Shown in pieces: positions 44,842-53,404 of a stretch of 64,000 bases of DNA; within the stretch, counting starts at the first letter, position 1; each line of letters starts with the position of its first letter. The position numbers and the translations under genes were made by a program. The notes beneath the pieces were generated by a model. That model was not told where the DNA came from. It ran no database searches and was given only the letters and a program-made list of their open reading frames with translations. The stretch is from Vreelandella boliviensis LC1 (lineage in GTDB: Bacteria > Pseudomonadota > Gammaproteobacteria > Pseudomonadales > Halomonadaceae). The DNA lies in assembly GCF_000236035.1 (NCBI RefSeq), contig NZ_JH393257.1:430938-494937 (forward strand), written 5' to 3'.

Positions 44842-46179
44842 ATGCTGACCGACCGCCAAGGCAACGCCCTGCCCGGCGCCACTTCTGAAACCCAGGTGCT
44901 TTATCACCGCGCCATCGACGCCTTCAATCTCTACCGCGGCGACCCCGTCACCCCGTTGGATCAGGCGATTGAAGCCGCCCCAAACTTCACTATGGCGCGA
45001 ATCGCCAGGGCCTATCTGTTTGCTCTGGCCACAGAACCCGCCGCCGCAACCGCGGCCAAAGCCGACCTGGCCGCCACTAATGGTGCACGCTTGAATGACC
45101 GGGAAGCCTCCCATGTCGCCATCCTAGCGCAGTTGCTTGCTGGCGAATGGAGCGCCGCGGGGATCGCCCTGGATTACCATAACCTGCGCTACCCACATGA
45201 TCTGCTGGCCCTGCAGGCCGGTCACCTAATCGACTTCTACCGCGCTAACGCCCGCAACCTGCGTGACCGCCTCGCTCGCGTGCTGCCAAAATGGTCGCCC
45301 GATATCCCAGGCCATTCAATCGCCATGGGCATGTTCGCCTTCGGGCTGGAGGAGACAAGTGACTACGCCCGCGCCGAGCAGGTTGGCCGACAAGCGCTGG
45401 ATCTGCAACCGCTCGATTGCTGGGCGCACCACGCCGTAGCCCACGTCATGGAAATGCAGGGCCGTGCCCAGGACGGCATAGGCTGGATGACCACGCGCGA
45501 GCCTTACTGGTCGGGCGACGACAATCTGTTCAAGGTGCACAACTGGTGGCACCTCGCCCTCTGCCACCTCGACCTCGGACAGACCAGAGAAGTGTTGGCC
45601 CTCTACGATGGTCCGATCCGTCAAGAACGCAGCGCCATGGTGCTGGATATGATCGACGCCTCAGCGCTGTTGTGGCGGCTGGCCCTCACCGGTCAAGACG
45701 TCGGAGAGCGTTGGCAGGAACTGGCGGCCGCCTGGGATCAACACGCGGACGGTCAGCTATACCCTTTTAACGATTGGCATGCGGTTATGGCCTACTTGGG
45801 TGCTGGCCGCGACGACCGGGTGGAAACGCTTTTGACGACGCTCCGCAATACCGGCCGCGACTCCGAGACAGCGGACTGGGCTCGACGCATCGGCCTGCCC
45901 TTGGCGGAAGGGTTTGTAGCCTTCTGGCGCGGCCACTACACCACTTCAGCCGAGCGCCTTCACTCGGTACGTTATATTGCCAACGCCTTCGGCGGCAGCC
46001 ATGCCCAGCGCGATGTCATCGACTGGACGCTGACCGAGGCCGCCATCCGTGGAGGCAATCGCGAGCTCGCTGAAGGTATGGCCAACGAACGCTTGGCGCT
46101 CAAGCCACATAGCCCCATCAACCGCGACTTCCTACGTCGGGCCACCGCCCCGGCTGTAGCCGAGCGTCAGCTTGCCTGA
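44842..46179 (+). CDS. TTC38-like tetratricopeptide repeat protein
   Basis: A 445-residue cytosolic protein built of helical TPR-like repeats. The blocks 'SDYARAEQVGRQALDLQPLD', 'CWAHHAVAHVMEMQGR', 'EPYWSGDDNLFKVHNWWHLA' and 'HSPINRDF' match the conserved TTC38 family, known from bacteria to vertebrates with no defined function. CTGGAG precedes the ATG. The AraC regulator is divergent and a shared terminator follows. Composition is more GC-rich than the neighbouring genes. Confidence 0.87.
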   Translation: MLTDRQGNALPGATSETQVLYHRAIDAFNLYRGDPVTPLDQAIEAAPNFTMARIARAYLFALATEPAAATAAKADLAATNGARLNDREASHVAILAQLLAGEWSAAGIALDYHNLRYPHDLLALQAGHLIDFYRANARNLRDRLARVLPKWSPDIPGHSIAMGMFAFGLEETSDYARAEQVGRQALDLQPLDCWAHHAVAHVMEMQGRAQDGIGWMTTREPYWSGDDNLFKVHNWWHLALCHLDLGQTREVLALYDGPIRQERSAMVLDMIDASALLWRLALTGQDVGERWQELAAAWDQHADGQLYPFNDWHAVMAYLGAGRDDRVETLLTTLRNTGRDSETADWARRIGLPLAEGFVAFWRGHYTTSAERLHSVRYIANAFGGSHAQRDVIDWTLTEAAIRGGNRELAEGMANERLALKPHSPINRDFLRRATAPAVAERQLA

Positions 46180-46193
46180 GACGCGAAAACGGA

Positions 46194-46224
46194 GGCTCCC
46201 GCACCATAAGGCGGGAGCCTTCGT
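46194..46224. terminator. Terminator between convergent genes
   Basis: Nine-bp stem GGCTCCCGC / GCGGGAGCC with an eight-base loop, followed by TTCGTCATTT on the plus strand. Confidence 0.75.
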
Positions 46225-46757
46225 CATTTATTTGCCGGTTCGTAGGGCTCGTGGCTCAGATCCTTTAGCGCTTCATTGTGCAAGGAAACCAACAGCGGTT
46301 CACCGTCAGTATTGACACGAAATTGACCATAGCGCGCGGACTCATAGCGTTCGGCCTGGCCTTCCTGAAAGAAGAAAGCGTTGGTAGCAAAGCGTACTTG
46401 ACCATTGCGAAGCCGATAGCCCAAACGTCTTTCGTTTCCGTTCAGTGGGGCGCCATTGTCCAACCGCTCAAAGCTAGCAAGACGCTTTTCATCGAGTCGC
46501 ACAACAACAGTGCCATTGTGTGCTTTCGGGGTATCCCCATCGGCCCCAGCCTGATGAAGCGTGCTTTGAATTCGGTTGCTGAGTGCGAAGTTCAGTGCCA
46601 TATAATCGCCCTGCATCAGCGATCGCGGATCTACCGGTGCCAGCTCAAGATACATAACCTCGCCTTCGGCTAAGTGTCCTTCCTTTTCCCAGATGGCCCA
46701 ATTAACCGCGGCCAGGATCACCAGTAGGGTTACCGCCACGATGATTTTATTCATCAC
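46224..46757 (-). CDS. GDYXXLXY domain protein
   Basis: A 177-residue membrane-anchored protein with one N-terminal helix (residues 4-24) and the family signature G-D-Y-M-A-L-N-F in 'SLMQGDYMALNFALSNRI'. The rest is a periplasmic beta domain. It is the third gene of a trio with DUF4401 and DUF2157; its start overlaps the DUF4401 stop by 11 bp. The trio is conserved in many bacteria with no known role. Confidence 0.9.
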   Translation of the reverse strand: MMNKIIVAVTLLVILAAVNWAIWEKEGHLAEGEVMYLELAPVDPRSLMQGDYMALNFALSNRIQSTLHQAGADGDTPKAHNGTVVVRLDEKRLASFERLDNGAPLNGNERRLGYRLRNGQVRFATNAFFFQEGQAERYESARYGQFRVNTDGEPLLVSLHNEALKDLSHEPYEPANK

Positions 46758-47811
46758 CTTGCCCCTTTATGTTCCACCACCAGTGCCTTAGCGCAAAGCG
46801 CATTGTCAGAATAAGCCCGCCAATGATCAGCAGTGTTAGCGCTTTGGTTAACAGCGTCGCGTCCAGCCAGTAGTAATAACTGCCAATGCCCATTAACAGC
46901 AATAGCACCCCAAGCCCCATCACTAGGCGATGCCCTATCGCGAAACCTAACAGTAAGACCACCAAGCCCTGGCCCACCCCCGGCGCATAAAATGAGACCA
47001 CCAGCAGCGCGATAGGGCTTAGATATAGCACCCAATGGGTTTTGAAATCAGGGATTGTATAAAGCAGCAGCGCCAAAGAGAACGCCATTAACACGGCGTT
47101 TAACCAAGCCGCCGACCATGCAAAAGCGGTAGTGCTCTGTGCGTCAAACCAGAAGGCGAACGACTGGCCGCTATGCGCTAATCCCTGCATCACCAGCAGG
47201 CCTATTAACAGGCCATAGCCCCATGCGTGCATGTCCCGAATACGGCTGGGCCAACGAAATTCGTTTAACCAGAGCATCGTTAGCGCCAGCAGCACTATCC
47301 CACTTGCCACTGGCGCCATAGCGTTCACTGCCAAAGCCATATAGAGCGCCAAGCTGGCGGCAAACGCTGAAAACGTACGGTGAACCAGGCTCGGCATTAC
47401 CAACGCCAGGGCGCTCTGCAAGGCCAGCAGCGACCACCCCAGCAGTAACCAAAATGGATAAGCAGAGTCATTCCAAAACGCTACCACTGCCCAAGCAATC
47501 AGCAGCTGCCCGGCTAAACTAACCGCCAGCGCCAAGTGTTCGAGCACATCACTGCGAGCTTTGCGAAATAACCCATAAGCGGCGCCGATCATCACCAGCC
47601 CCAAGCCCAACGACGCAGCGGGACTCTCCGCCACAAACACTACGCCCATGGCGATAAAGCCAAGCAGAAATAGCGCCGCCAACCAGCCGGAAAACGCTTG
47701 CAGCGCGCGCACAAACCAGGGCGTTTGCAACTGCGCAGAGGTAGTAGGCTCGTTTAACGTAATGCCCGCTTGAGTCAGCCTGGCTTTAAAGTCATTAACG
47801 TTGTTCGTCAC
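46747..47811 (-). CDS. DUF4401 multi-span membrane protein
   Basis: A 354-residue inner-membrane protein with about ten hydrophobic helices of the DUF4401 family ('PWFVRALQAFSGWLAALFLL', 'GAAYGLFRKARSDVLEHLAL'). The GTG start at 47811 is chosen because it overlaps the upstream DUF2157 stop (GTGA), a coupling signature; longer in-frame starts lie inside that gene. Function unknown; the family is always with DUF2157 and GDYXXLXY genes. Confidence 0.85.
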   Translation of the reverse strand: MTNNVNDFKARLTQAGITLNEPTTSAQLQTPWFVRALQAFSGWLAALFLLGFIAMGVVFVAESPAASLGLGLVMIGAAYGLFRKARSDVLEHLALAVSLAGQLLIAWAVVAFWNDSAYPFWLLLGWSLLALQSALALVMPSLVHRTFSAFAASLALYMALAVNAMAPVASGIVLLALTMLWLNEFRWPSRIRDMHAWGYGLLIGLLVMQGLAHSGQSFAFWFDAQSTTAFAWSAAWLNAVLMAFSLALLLYTIPDFKTHWVLYLSPIALLVVSFYAPGVGQGLVVLLLGFAIGHRLVMGLGVLLLLMGIGSYYYWLDATLLTKALTLLIIGGLILTMRFALRHWWWNIKGQGDE

Positions 47812-48779
47812 TGGGCGAGCTCCCGATGTAGCCGCTTTAGCCATACCACTGCCCCAGCGCCCATCGCCAACACCGCGATAGAGATCAACATCAGGCTTCC
47901 TTCCTGCCAATCGCCCTCCCACAGCAAAATTCTGGCAAGTAGCAGCGTGGTCACCGTTATCAATGAGACACAGCCGCCCGCGATCATAAACAGGTCAGGC
48001 CACGAGTAGCGATAAACGCTATACAGCGCCGCCAACCAGAATGGATAAATCGCCAGCACTGGCGACCCGACGAGGCCTGTATCAACTATCAACGTCATCA
48101 TTAACAACGTCACCGGCAGCCCGCTGCCCACCGCCAACAAGCGCACCGCCCACTGCCGTGGCCAGCCCCGGTAACGAGCACCCCATTCCCAGGTTGCCAA
48201 TGCCAGGGTGTTGAGTAAAAACAACCCCCACAGCGCAGCATCGCTACTGGTCAAAACGCCAAACGGCCCGCCCCAGGTACGAAAATAGAGCCCGACGGCC
48301 AGATTCAGCAACCCCAGCCACAGCACCCACAGCAGCTCAAAACGCGCTACCCAGACCCATGGCAGCGTCATCACCGCCCAGGTAAAAAACAGCTGCCAGG
48401 GGTCGGCGCCGGTTTGGTACACCTGCCCAAACAGCGCCAACAGTACGCCCACCAATAAAGTGGCCGACGTTAGCGCCACACGCGAAACCATCGGGCTGGC
48501 CTTGGGCCAAATGGCGACAACTACCGCCAGCACCGACGCCGCTTGCACTAAGCCAAAACGTGCCCAATGGCTCATCTCCGCCCAGTTGTAGGCAATAAAA
48601 AACAGCACTGCGAAGGCCATCGCCAGACCACCCAGCCACAGCAGCATTCGATCAATAAACACGGCCCAGGCACGGGGCGAAGGGCGGAGCTCGGCAACCT
48701 GGATAGCCCGCGCCACCTGTTCAGGCGGTATCACGCCCTGCTCAATCAGTGATATCAGTTCACGGCGGGTAGATGCCAT
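47808..48779 (-). CDS. DUF2157 multi-span membrane protein
   Basis: A 323-residue inner-membrane protein: a soluble N-terminal segment ('RRELISLIEQGVIPPEQVAR') and about nine helices with 'FFIAYNWAEMSHWARFGLVQ', the DUF2157 hallmark. AAGGAG precedes the ATG. It heads the DUF2157-DUF4401-GDYXXLXY operon. A three-copy 14-bp repeat lies just upstream. The trio might form one membrane complex, but this is inference from coupling only. Confidence 0.88.
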   Translation of the reverse strand: MASTRRELISLIEQGVIPPEQVARAIQVAELRPSPRAWAVFIDRMLLWLGGLAMAFAVLFFIAYNWAEMSHWARFGLVQAASVLAVVVAIWPKASPMVSRVALTSATLLVGVLLALFGQVYQTGADPWQLFFTWAVMTLPWVWVARFELLWVLWLGLLNLAVGLYFRTWGGPFGVLTSSDAALWGLFLLNTLALATWEWGARYRGWPRQWAVRLLAVGSGLPVTLLMMTLIVDTGLVGSPVLAIYPFWLAALYSVYRYSWPDLFMIAGGCVSLITVTTLLLARILLWEGDWQEGSLMLISIAVLAMGAGAVVWLKRLHRELAQ

Positions 48780-48790
48780 GGGTGCTCCTT

Positions 48791-48832
48791 GTTGAAACTC
48801 ACTTGTTAAAACTCACTTGTTAAAACTAACTT
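48791..48832. repeat. Three tandem copies of a 14-bp unit
   Basis: Copies of GTTRAAACTMACTT start at 48791, 48805 and 48819, and end 12 bp upstream of the DUF2157 start codon on the minus strand. They may lie in its 5' leader; copy number could vary by slippage. Confidence 0.85.
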
Positions 48833-48963
48833 TTTGAAATACAGGAGTTGGTGTTATTGCCATCGCACTATCATTCGGCCATCCGTGACACTTTTGTGAG
48901 ATTTGCGCGATACACTCTTTAACACTGCGTGATTCTACTGTGATGGTGAGCACCGAGGATATC

Positions 48964-48992
48964 TTTAAGCCTGCCAGCCCGGCAGACTTAAA
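48964..48992. promoter_or_regulatory. Dyad upstream of the Met-rich peptide gene
   Basis: Twelve-bp arms TTTAAGCCTGCC / GGCAGACTTAAA with one mismatch around a 5-bp centre, 17 bp before the ATG at 49010 and next to its ribosome-binding site (AGGGG). It could be a response-regulator operator or an mRNA hairpin that controls translation. Confidence 0.6.
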
Positions 48993-49009
48993 ATCCAGGG
49001 GAAATCACT

Positions 49010-49288
49010 ATGAACAAGTTCACTACCTTCGCTGCCATCTGTCTACTCAGCCTGATTGCAACGGCCAGCCATGCTGATGAAAAAATGTCCGAAGAGGGCA
49101 TGATGGAAGACGACATGCATGAGTCGATGGAGCACGAATCAATGGAGAATAGTGACATGAAGACGGACGATATGTCCGACTCTATGGATGACTCCATGAC
49201 CGATTCAATGGACAGTGATATGCAAGATGACAGCATGTCCGAGGGCGATATGGAAATGGAAGAGGACATGGAAAGCGAGGGAATGTAA
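49010..49288 (+). CDS. Secreted Met-rich acidic peptide, MrpX-like
   Basis: A 92-residue protein: a clear signal peptide (22 residues, MNKFTTFAAICLLSLIATAS-HA) and a 70-residue mature part made almost only of Met, Asp, Glu and Ser. There are 17 Met in 70 residues, no Cys, two His, spaced as repeated M-x2-4-M units (DSMTDSMDSDM). It is probably disordered and periplasmic. It is followed by a two-component system and msrP-msrQ. By analogy to MrpX of Azospira suillum, its methionines would quench hypochlorite or similar oxidants and be repaired by MsrP. Copper(I) binding is an alternative. A strong AGGGG site and a dyad lie upstream. Confidence 0.85.
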   Translation: MNKFTTFAAICLLSLIATASHADEKMSEEGMMEDDMHESMEHESMENSDMKTDDMSDSMDDSMTDSMDSDMQDDSMSEGDMEMEEDMESEGM

Positions 49289-49335
49289 GCCTCAGGCACA
49301 CAAACCTATCGCGGACATTTAAAAATCAGGAAGCT

Positions 49336-50037
49336 ATGACACGAAACGTACTGATTATTGAGGACAACCCCGGTATCGGCGAGCTCGTCCGCATACACGT
49401 GGCCGAACTCGGCATGAACCCCGTTCTTTGTGAGCGTGGGGATACTGGGCTTGCGCGTTTTCGCGAAGGGGGAATCGACCTGGTGATTCTCGATCTGATG
49501 TTGCCCGGTATGGACGGGCTGTCAGTATGTCGCGAAATCCGCTCCGGCCCAGGCTATGTTCCCGTACTAATACTCACGGCTAAAAGCACTGAGCTGGATC
49601 GGGTTCTGGGCCTGGAAATGGGAGCAGATGATTACCTCACCAAACCCTTCAGCGTGGCCGAACTCTCTGCCCGGGTGAAGGCCTTGTTCCGACGCGCGGA
49701 TGCCATGGCATCCGCGCCAGTCGCAAAAACCTGCGACGAAGAGTTGACCACCGATGGGTTGCGTATTGACCCTGTCCGCCGACGGGTGTTTGTAAAGGAA
49801 CAAGCCGTCGAGCTCACCGCGCGGGAGTTCGACCTGCTCTGGCATTTTGCCAGCCATCCAGGTCGGGTATTCAGCCGGGTCCAACTGCTCGACGCCGTAT
49901 GGGGCTACAGCCACGAAGGTTACGAGCACACCGTCAATACCCATATCAACCGGCTGCGGGGGAAGATCGAAACGGACCCCGCTCACCCGGCATTTATCCA
50001 GACGGTTTGGGGGGTGGGCTATCGCTTCCGCGAATAA
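49336..50037 (+). CDS. OmpR-family response regulator
   Basis: A 233-residue DNA-binding response regulator: receiver with acidic E9/D10, phospho-acceptor D53 ('VILDLMLPGMDG'), T and K of 'LTA..' and 'LTKPF', and a winged-helix domain ('LTAREFDLLWHFASHPGRVF', 'HTVNTHINRLRGKIE'). AGGA precedes the ATG, 47 bp after the Met-rich peptide gene. The histidine kinase starts three bases after the stop. By position it corresponds to HprR, the oxidant-responsive regulator of msrPQ in E. coli, though I cannot prove orthology. Confidence 0.93.
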   Translation: MTRNVLIIEDNPGIGELVRIHVAELGMNPVLCERGDTGLARFREGGIDLVILDLMLPGMDGLSVCREIRSGPGYVPVLILTAKSTELDRVLGLEMGADDYLTKPFSVAELSARVKALFRRADAMASAPVAKTCDEELTTDGLRIDPVRRRVFVKEQAVELTAREFDLLWHFASHPGRVFSRVQLLDAVWGYSHEGYEHTVNTHINRLRGKIETDPAHPAFIQTVWGVGYRFRE

Positions 50038-50040
50038 TCT

Positions 50041-51561
50041 ATGCTGAAAACACTCTACACTCGGCTAGCCCTTGGCCTATTTCTGCTGTTGCTGGCCGTC
50101 GGCCTGCTTTACACCTTTATTAGCCTGTATTCGCTGCGTGAATACAGTGCTTCAGTCAACCAGGCACTGCATCAGGATCTGGCACAGAACTTAGTGTCTG
50201 ACAGAAACCTAGTCCGTGACGGTAAACTTGACCGTAGCGCATTAGAAGAACTGTTCGCCTTGTACATGGCCATTAACCCCAGCATCGAGATCTACCTGCT
50301 GGATCTCGATGGCACACTTCTCTCCTATTCGGCAGACCCAGCGAAGATCAAACGCAATCAGGTATCCCTGGCGCCCATACACAGGCTGATGGATGACATG
50401 AGCCTTTACCCGCTACTCGGCGACGACCCCCGCAACCATGACCGGCAGAAAGTCTTTTCTGTTACCCCGGTGCCCTCGGCGGACACTCCGGAAGGCTACC
50501 TTTATGTGGTGTTGCGGGGTGAAGAGTATGACGCTGCAGAAACCATGGCCCGTGGTGGCCGTATTCTGAAGATGAGCGCATGGGCGTTGCTGGTTAGCTT
50601 GACGGTGGCGATGGTCGCGGGACTGACCATTTTCCACCTGCTGACTCGCCGATTGAGATCGCTAACGCGGCTGGTAGAGCAATTCGAGAATAGCGATATG
50701 CGCCAGGACCCGTCCAGCACTTGGTCTAGCACATGGTCTAACTCCCCTGGGTACAGCAAAAGATGGCGCGATAAGCGTCCCGAGGTGCGTGACGAAATCG
50801 ACTACCTGGGTGTCACCTTCGATGAGATGGCCCGCCGGATTGCCACTCAGATCGAACAGCTGACAGAAAAGGATGCTCAGCGCCGTCGCTTAATTGCACA
50901 GGTATCCCATGACCTTCGCACGCCGCTGGCTTCTATGCAGGGCTATATCGAAAGCCTTAAATTAAGACGTGACAGCCTCAGCCCCCAAGAGCAGGATCGC
51001 TTTCTCGACATTGCCCTCAAGGAGGGCCGCCGTCTAAGTCGCTTGGTGGATGAACTCTTCGAGCTTGCTGCCCTTGAGGCAAGGGAAAAACAGCCTGTGC
51101 CGGAACCCTTCCCACTAGCAGAGCTGGTACACGATGTGGTTCAGAAGCACGGCCAAGCCGCGCGGGACAGTCAGTTGACGCTAAGCCTAAGTGGCGATCC
51201 GGCATTGCCAACCGTCTACGCCGACCTCGCCATGACCGAACGTGTACTCGATAACTTAATCAGCAACGCCATCGCCTACAGCCCCCCAGGCAGTAGTATT
51301 GATGTCATTGTTGGCCAGACGGGTGGCGAACCAGAGGTTTGCGTGCAGGATAGTGGCCCCGGCATTTCAGCACAGGATCTGCCGCATATCTTTGACCCCT
51401 TCTATCGCGGCGAAGCCTCTGGCGGCGTCGGCCATGCCGGGCTCGGGCTGGCGATTGCACGCAGAATCATGACGCTTCAAGGCGGCGATATCCGCGTTGA
51501 AAACCTTTCCTCTGGGGGAGCATCCTTCTGTATACGCTTACCGGTATACGCATCGCATTGA
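50041..51561 (+). CDS. Sensor histidine kinase
   Basis: A 506-residue membrane kinase: helix 1 (10-30), a periplasmic sensor of about 140 residues, helix 2 (180-200), HAMP, a DHp domain with phospho-acceptor H290 ('QVSHDLRTPLAS') and an HATPase domain (N-box 'ERVLDNLISNAIAYSP', G-boxes 'DSGPGIS' and 'GHAGLGLAIA'). Its periplasmic part contains Met residues and no Cys, so a methionine-based oxidant switch is conceivable but not shown. It partners the response regulator and lies upstream of msrPQ. Confidence 0.92.
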   Translation: MLKTLYTRLALGLFLLLLAVGLLYTFISLYSLREYSASVNQALHQDLAQNLVSDRNLVRDGKLDRSALEELFALYMAINPSIEIYLLDLDGTLLSYSADPAKIKRNQVSLAPIHRLMDDMSLYPLLGDDPRNHDRQKVFSVTPVPSADTPEGYLYVVLRGEEYDAAETMARGGRILKMSAWALLVSLTVAMVAGLTIFHLLTRRLRSLTRLVEQFENSDMRQDPSSTWSSTWSNSPGYSKRWRDKRPEVRDEIDYLGVTFDEMARRIATQIEQLTEKDAQRRRLIAQVSHDLRTPLASMQGYIESLKLRRDSLSPQEQDRFLDIALKEGRRLSRLVDELFELAALEAREKQPVPEPFPLAELVHDVVQKHGQAARDSQLTLSLSGDPALPTVYADLAMTERVLDNLISNAIAYSPPGSSIDVIVGQTGGEPEVCVQDSGPGISAQDLPHIFDPFYRGEASGGVGHAGLGLAIARRIMTLQGGDIRVENLSSGGASFCIRLPVYASH

Positions 51562-51598
51562 GGCGACGTTTAAAAAACGTAATAACTTTGCGAATTTT

Positions 51599-51629
51599 CT
51601 GTGATAAATCTTGTACAAGATAGTCACAG
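51599..51629. promoter_or_regulatory. Dyad operator candidate upstream of msrP
   Basis: A perfect 14-bp palindrome ATCTTGTACAAGAT (51608-51621) is nested between outer arms CTGTGA (51599) and TCACAG (to 51629). It lies in the 106-bp gap between the kinase and msrP, 38 bp upstream of the ATG. It suggests a separate regulated promoter for msrPQ. Confidence 0.65.
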
Positions 51630-51667
51630 TAGTAACACACCTTATCCATCGCCAATGGAGGCATCCC

Positions 51668-52684
51668 ATGCTGATCAAGATTGCCAAACCGAGTGACTTA
51701 CACGAATCCGATGTAACGCCTGAGTCCATCTACCTCTCTCGACGGCGCTTTATGGGCGGTATGGCAGGCCTAGGCGCGGGGCTCGCCCTCTCCGGCCACG
51801 CTCAAGCAAATGCCGACTACTCGGATGTTCCTGACGGCGATGCCCCCGCGTGGTTAAAGGAGAAAATCAGCGACACCCAGTGGCGGGCTATCACCCCTAG
51901 CGACCCTGACAAAGATAAAATAGCCCCCTTTGATGACGCCAGTGGCTACAACAACTTTTTCGAGTTCGGCACCGACAAGGGCGACCCTGCCCGCCATGCA
52001 GGCAGCCTGCAGACCGAACCATGGAGTGTGGTGGTGGATGGCGAAGTCAACAACGGTGGGCGTTTTGCCCTGGAGGACTTTGCCAAGCCCTCGCAGTTTG
52101 AAGAGCGCATTTACCGCCTGCGCTGCGTAGAAGCGTGGTCGATGGTGATTCCCTGGCTGGGTATTCCGCTGGCGGAAATCATCAAGCGCGCCGACCCCAC
52201 CAGCAAAGCCAAGTACGTGCGCTTTGAAACCCTGGTAGACCCTGATCAGATGCGCGGCCAGCGCTCCTCGTTTTCGATCATCGACTGGCCATACGTGGAA
52301 GGCCTGCGTTTAGACGAAGCCATGCACCCGCTAACGCTATTAGCCATGGGCATGTACGGCCGCGAACTGCCCAACCAAAACGGCGCGCCATTACGGCTAG
52401 TGGTACCCTGGAAGTACGGCTTTAAGAGCATCAAGTCGATAGTGCGTATCTCGCTGGTTGAAGAGGAACCGGTTAACTCTTGGCAGCAAATCGCCGCTGA
52501 TGAGTACGGCTTCTATGCCAACGTTAACCCAGAAGTCGACCACCCCCGCTGGAGTCAAGCCACCGAGCGGCGGCTGCCCAACAGCCTGTTCAGCCCCAAT
52601 ACCATCGACACCCTGATGTTTAACGGCTACGCCGACGAAGTCGCCGAAATGTATGCGGGGTTAGATTTGAGGAAGAACTACTGA
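51668..52684 (+). CDS. msrP: Periplasmic methionine-sulfoxide reductase, catalytic subunit MsrP
   Basis: A 338-residue molybdopterin enzyme (formerly YedY). It has a twin-arginine signal (SRRRFMGG, residues 24-31), the Mo-ligating C153 in 'LRCVEAWSMVIPWLG', and the C-terminal 'PWKYGFKSIKSIVRI'. It reduces both diastereomers of methionine sulfoxide in periplasmic proteins after oxidant damage. The start at 51668 has GGAGG upstream. Its stop overlaps the msrQ start (TGATG). Confidence 0.97.
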   Translation: MLIKIAKPSDLHESDVTPESIYLSRRRFMGGMAGLGAGLALSGHAQANADYSDVPDGDAPAWLKEKISDTQWRAITPSDPDKDKIAPFDDASGYNNFFEFGTDKGDPARHAGSLQTEPWSVVVDGEVNNGGRFALEDFAKPSQFEERIYRLRCVEAWSMVIPWLGIPLAEIIKRADPTSKAKYVRFETLVDPDQMRGQRSSFSIIDWPYVEGLRLDEAMHPLTLLAMGMYGRELPNQNGAPLRLVVPWKYGFKSIKSIVRISLVEEEPVNSWQQIAADEYGFYANVNPEVDHPRWSQATERRLPNSLFSPNTIDTLMFNGYADEVAEMYAGLDLRKNY

Positions 52685-53301
52685 TGGCAACGCAGCACAA
52701 ATGGCTAGCCTGGCGCGTGGCGGTATTTCTAGCGGCGCTAGCACCGCTGCTGTTTTGGAGTTGGCAGGTGGCAAATAACGCCGCAGGCCCAGAGCCAGGG
52801 CGTTACCTGTTGCTCAACATTGGCATTGGCGGGCTGTGGATGCTGCTGCTGACCCTCAGCCTTACTCCTTTGACCAAGCTCACCCGCTGGAAAGGCTTTG
52901 CGCTGATCCGGCGCCAGTTGGGCCTCTGGACGCTGGCCTACGCCACCCTGCATATGCTCAGCTATGCGCTGTTTATCCTCGGGCTTAACTGGGCGCTGCT
53001 GGGCAGCGAAATCGTCAAGCGCCCGTATATTATCGTCGGCATGATCGCGCTGATCGGCCTTGCTGTACTGGGGGCGACGTCTAATAAATGGTCGATGAAG
53101 CGCCTAGGCAAACGCTGGAAGCCGCTGCACAAATTTTCCTACGCCATTTTGGGTCTGGTGCTGCTGCACTTCTTCTGGGTCGTGCGCGCCGATATGCAAG
53201 AGTGGGCGATGTATGCCGCCATTGCTGCACTCATTATGGCCACCCGCCTACCTCCTGTTGCCCGCTTTCTGCCTAAACTGCGTTATCGTTTTAGCCGTTA
53301 A
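52684..53301 (+). CDS. msrQ: Haem-binding quinol:MsrP electron-transfer subunit MsrQ
   Basis: A 205-residue integral membrane protein with about six helices (formerly YedZ). His residues in 'ATLHMLSYALF', 'KPLHKFSYAILG' and 'LLHFFWVVRAD' fit the haem-b ligands. It passes electrons from the quinone pool to MsrP. It overlaps msrP by one base and is coupled to it. Confidence 0.96.
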   Translation: MATQHKWLAWRVAVFLAALAPLLFWSWQVANNAAGPEPGRYLLLNIGIGGLWMLLLTLSLTPLTKLTRWKGFALIRRQLGLWTLAYATLHMLSYALFILGLNWALLGSEIVKRPYIIVGMIALIGLAVLGATSNKWSMKRLGKRWKPLHKFSYAILGLVLLHFFWVVRADMQEWAMYAAIAALIMATRLPPVARFLPKLRYRFSR

Positions 53302-53404
53302 AACGCCAATAGATACCCTCGCGTACCGAACGGGTTCATGTTCTGTTCAGCTAATACGTTTATGCTGCGTGCAGTCAATCGGATACCGTTTGGAGTAGTG
53401 ATAA

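Noticed and set aside
48988..49299. Long open frame antisense to the Met-rich peptide gene, Ser/Met/Ile-rich
   Set aside because: It mirrors the repetitive ATG/GAT/TCC composition of the sense strand; the sense frame has a ribosome-binding site and signal peptide, the antisense does not.
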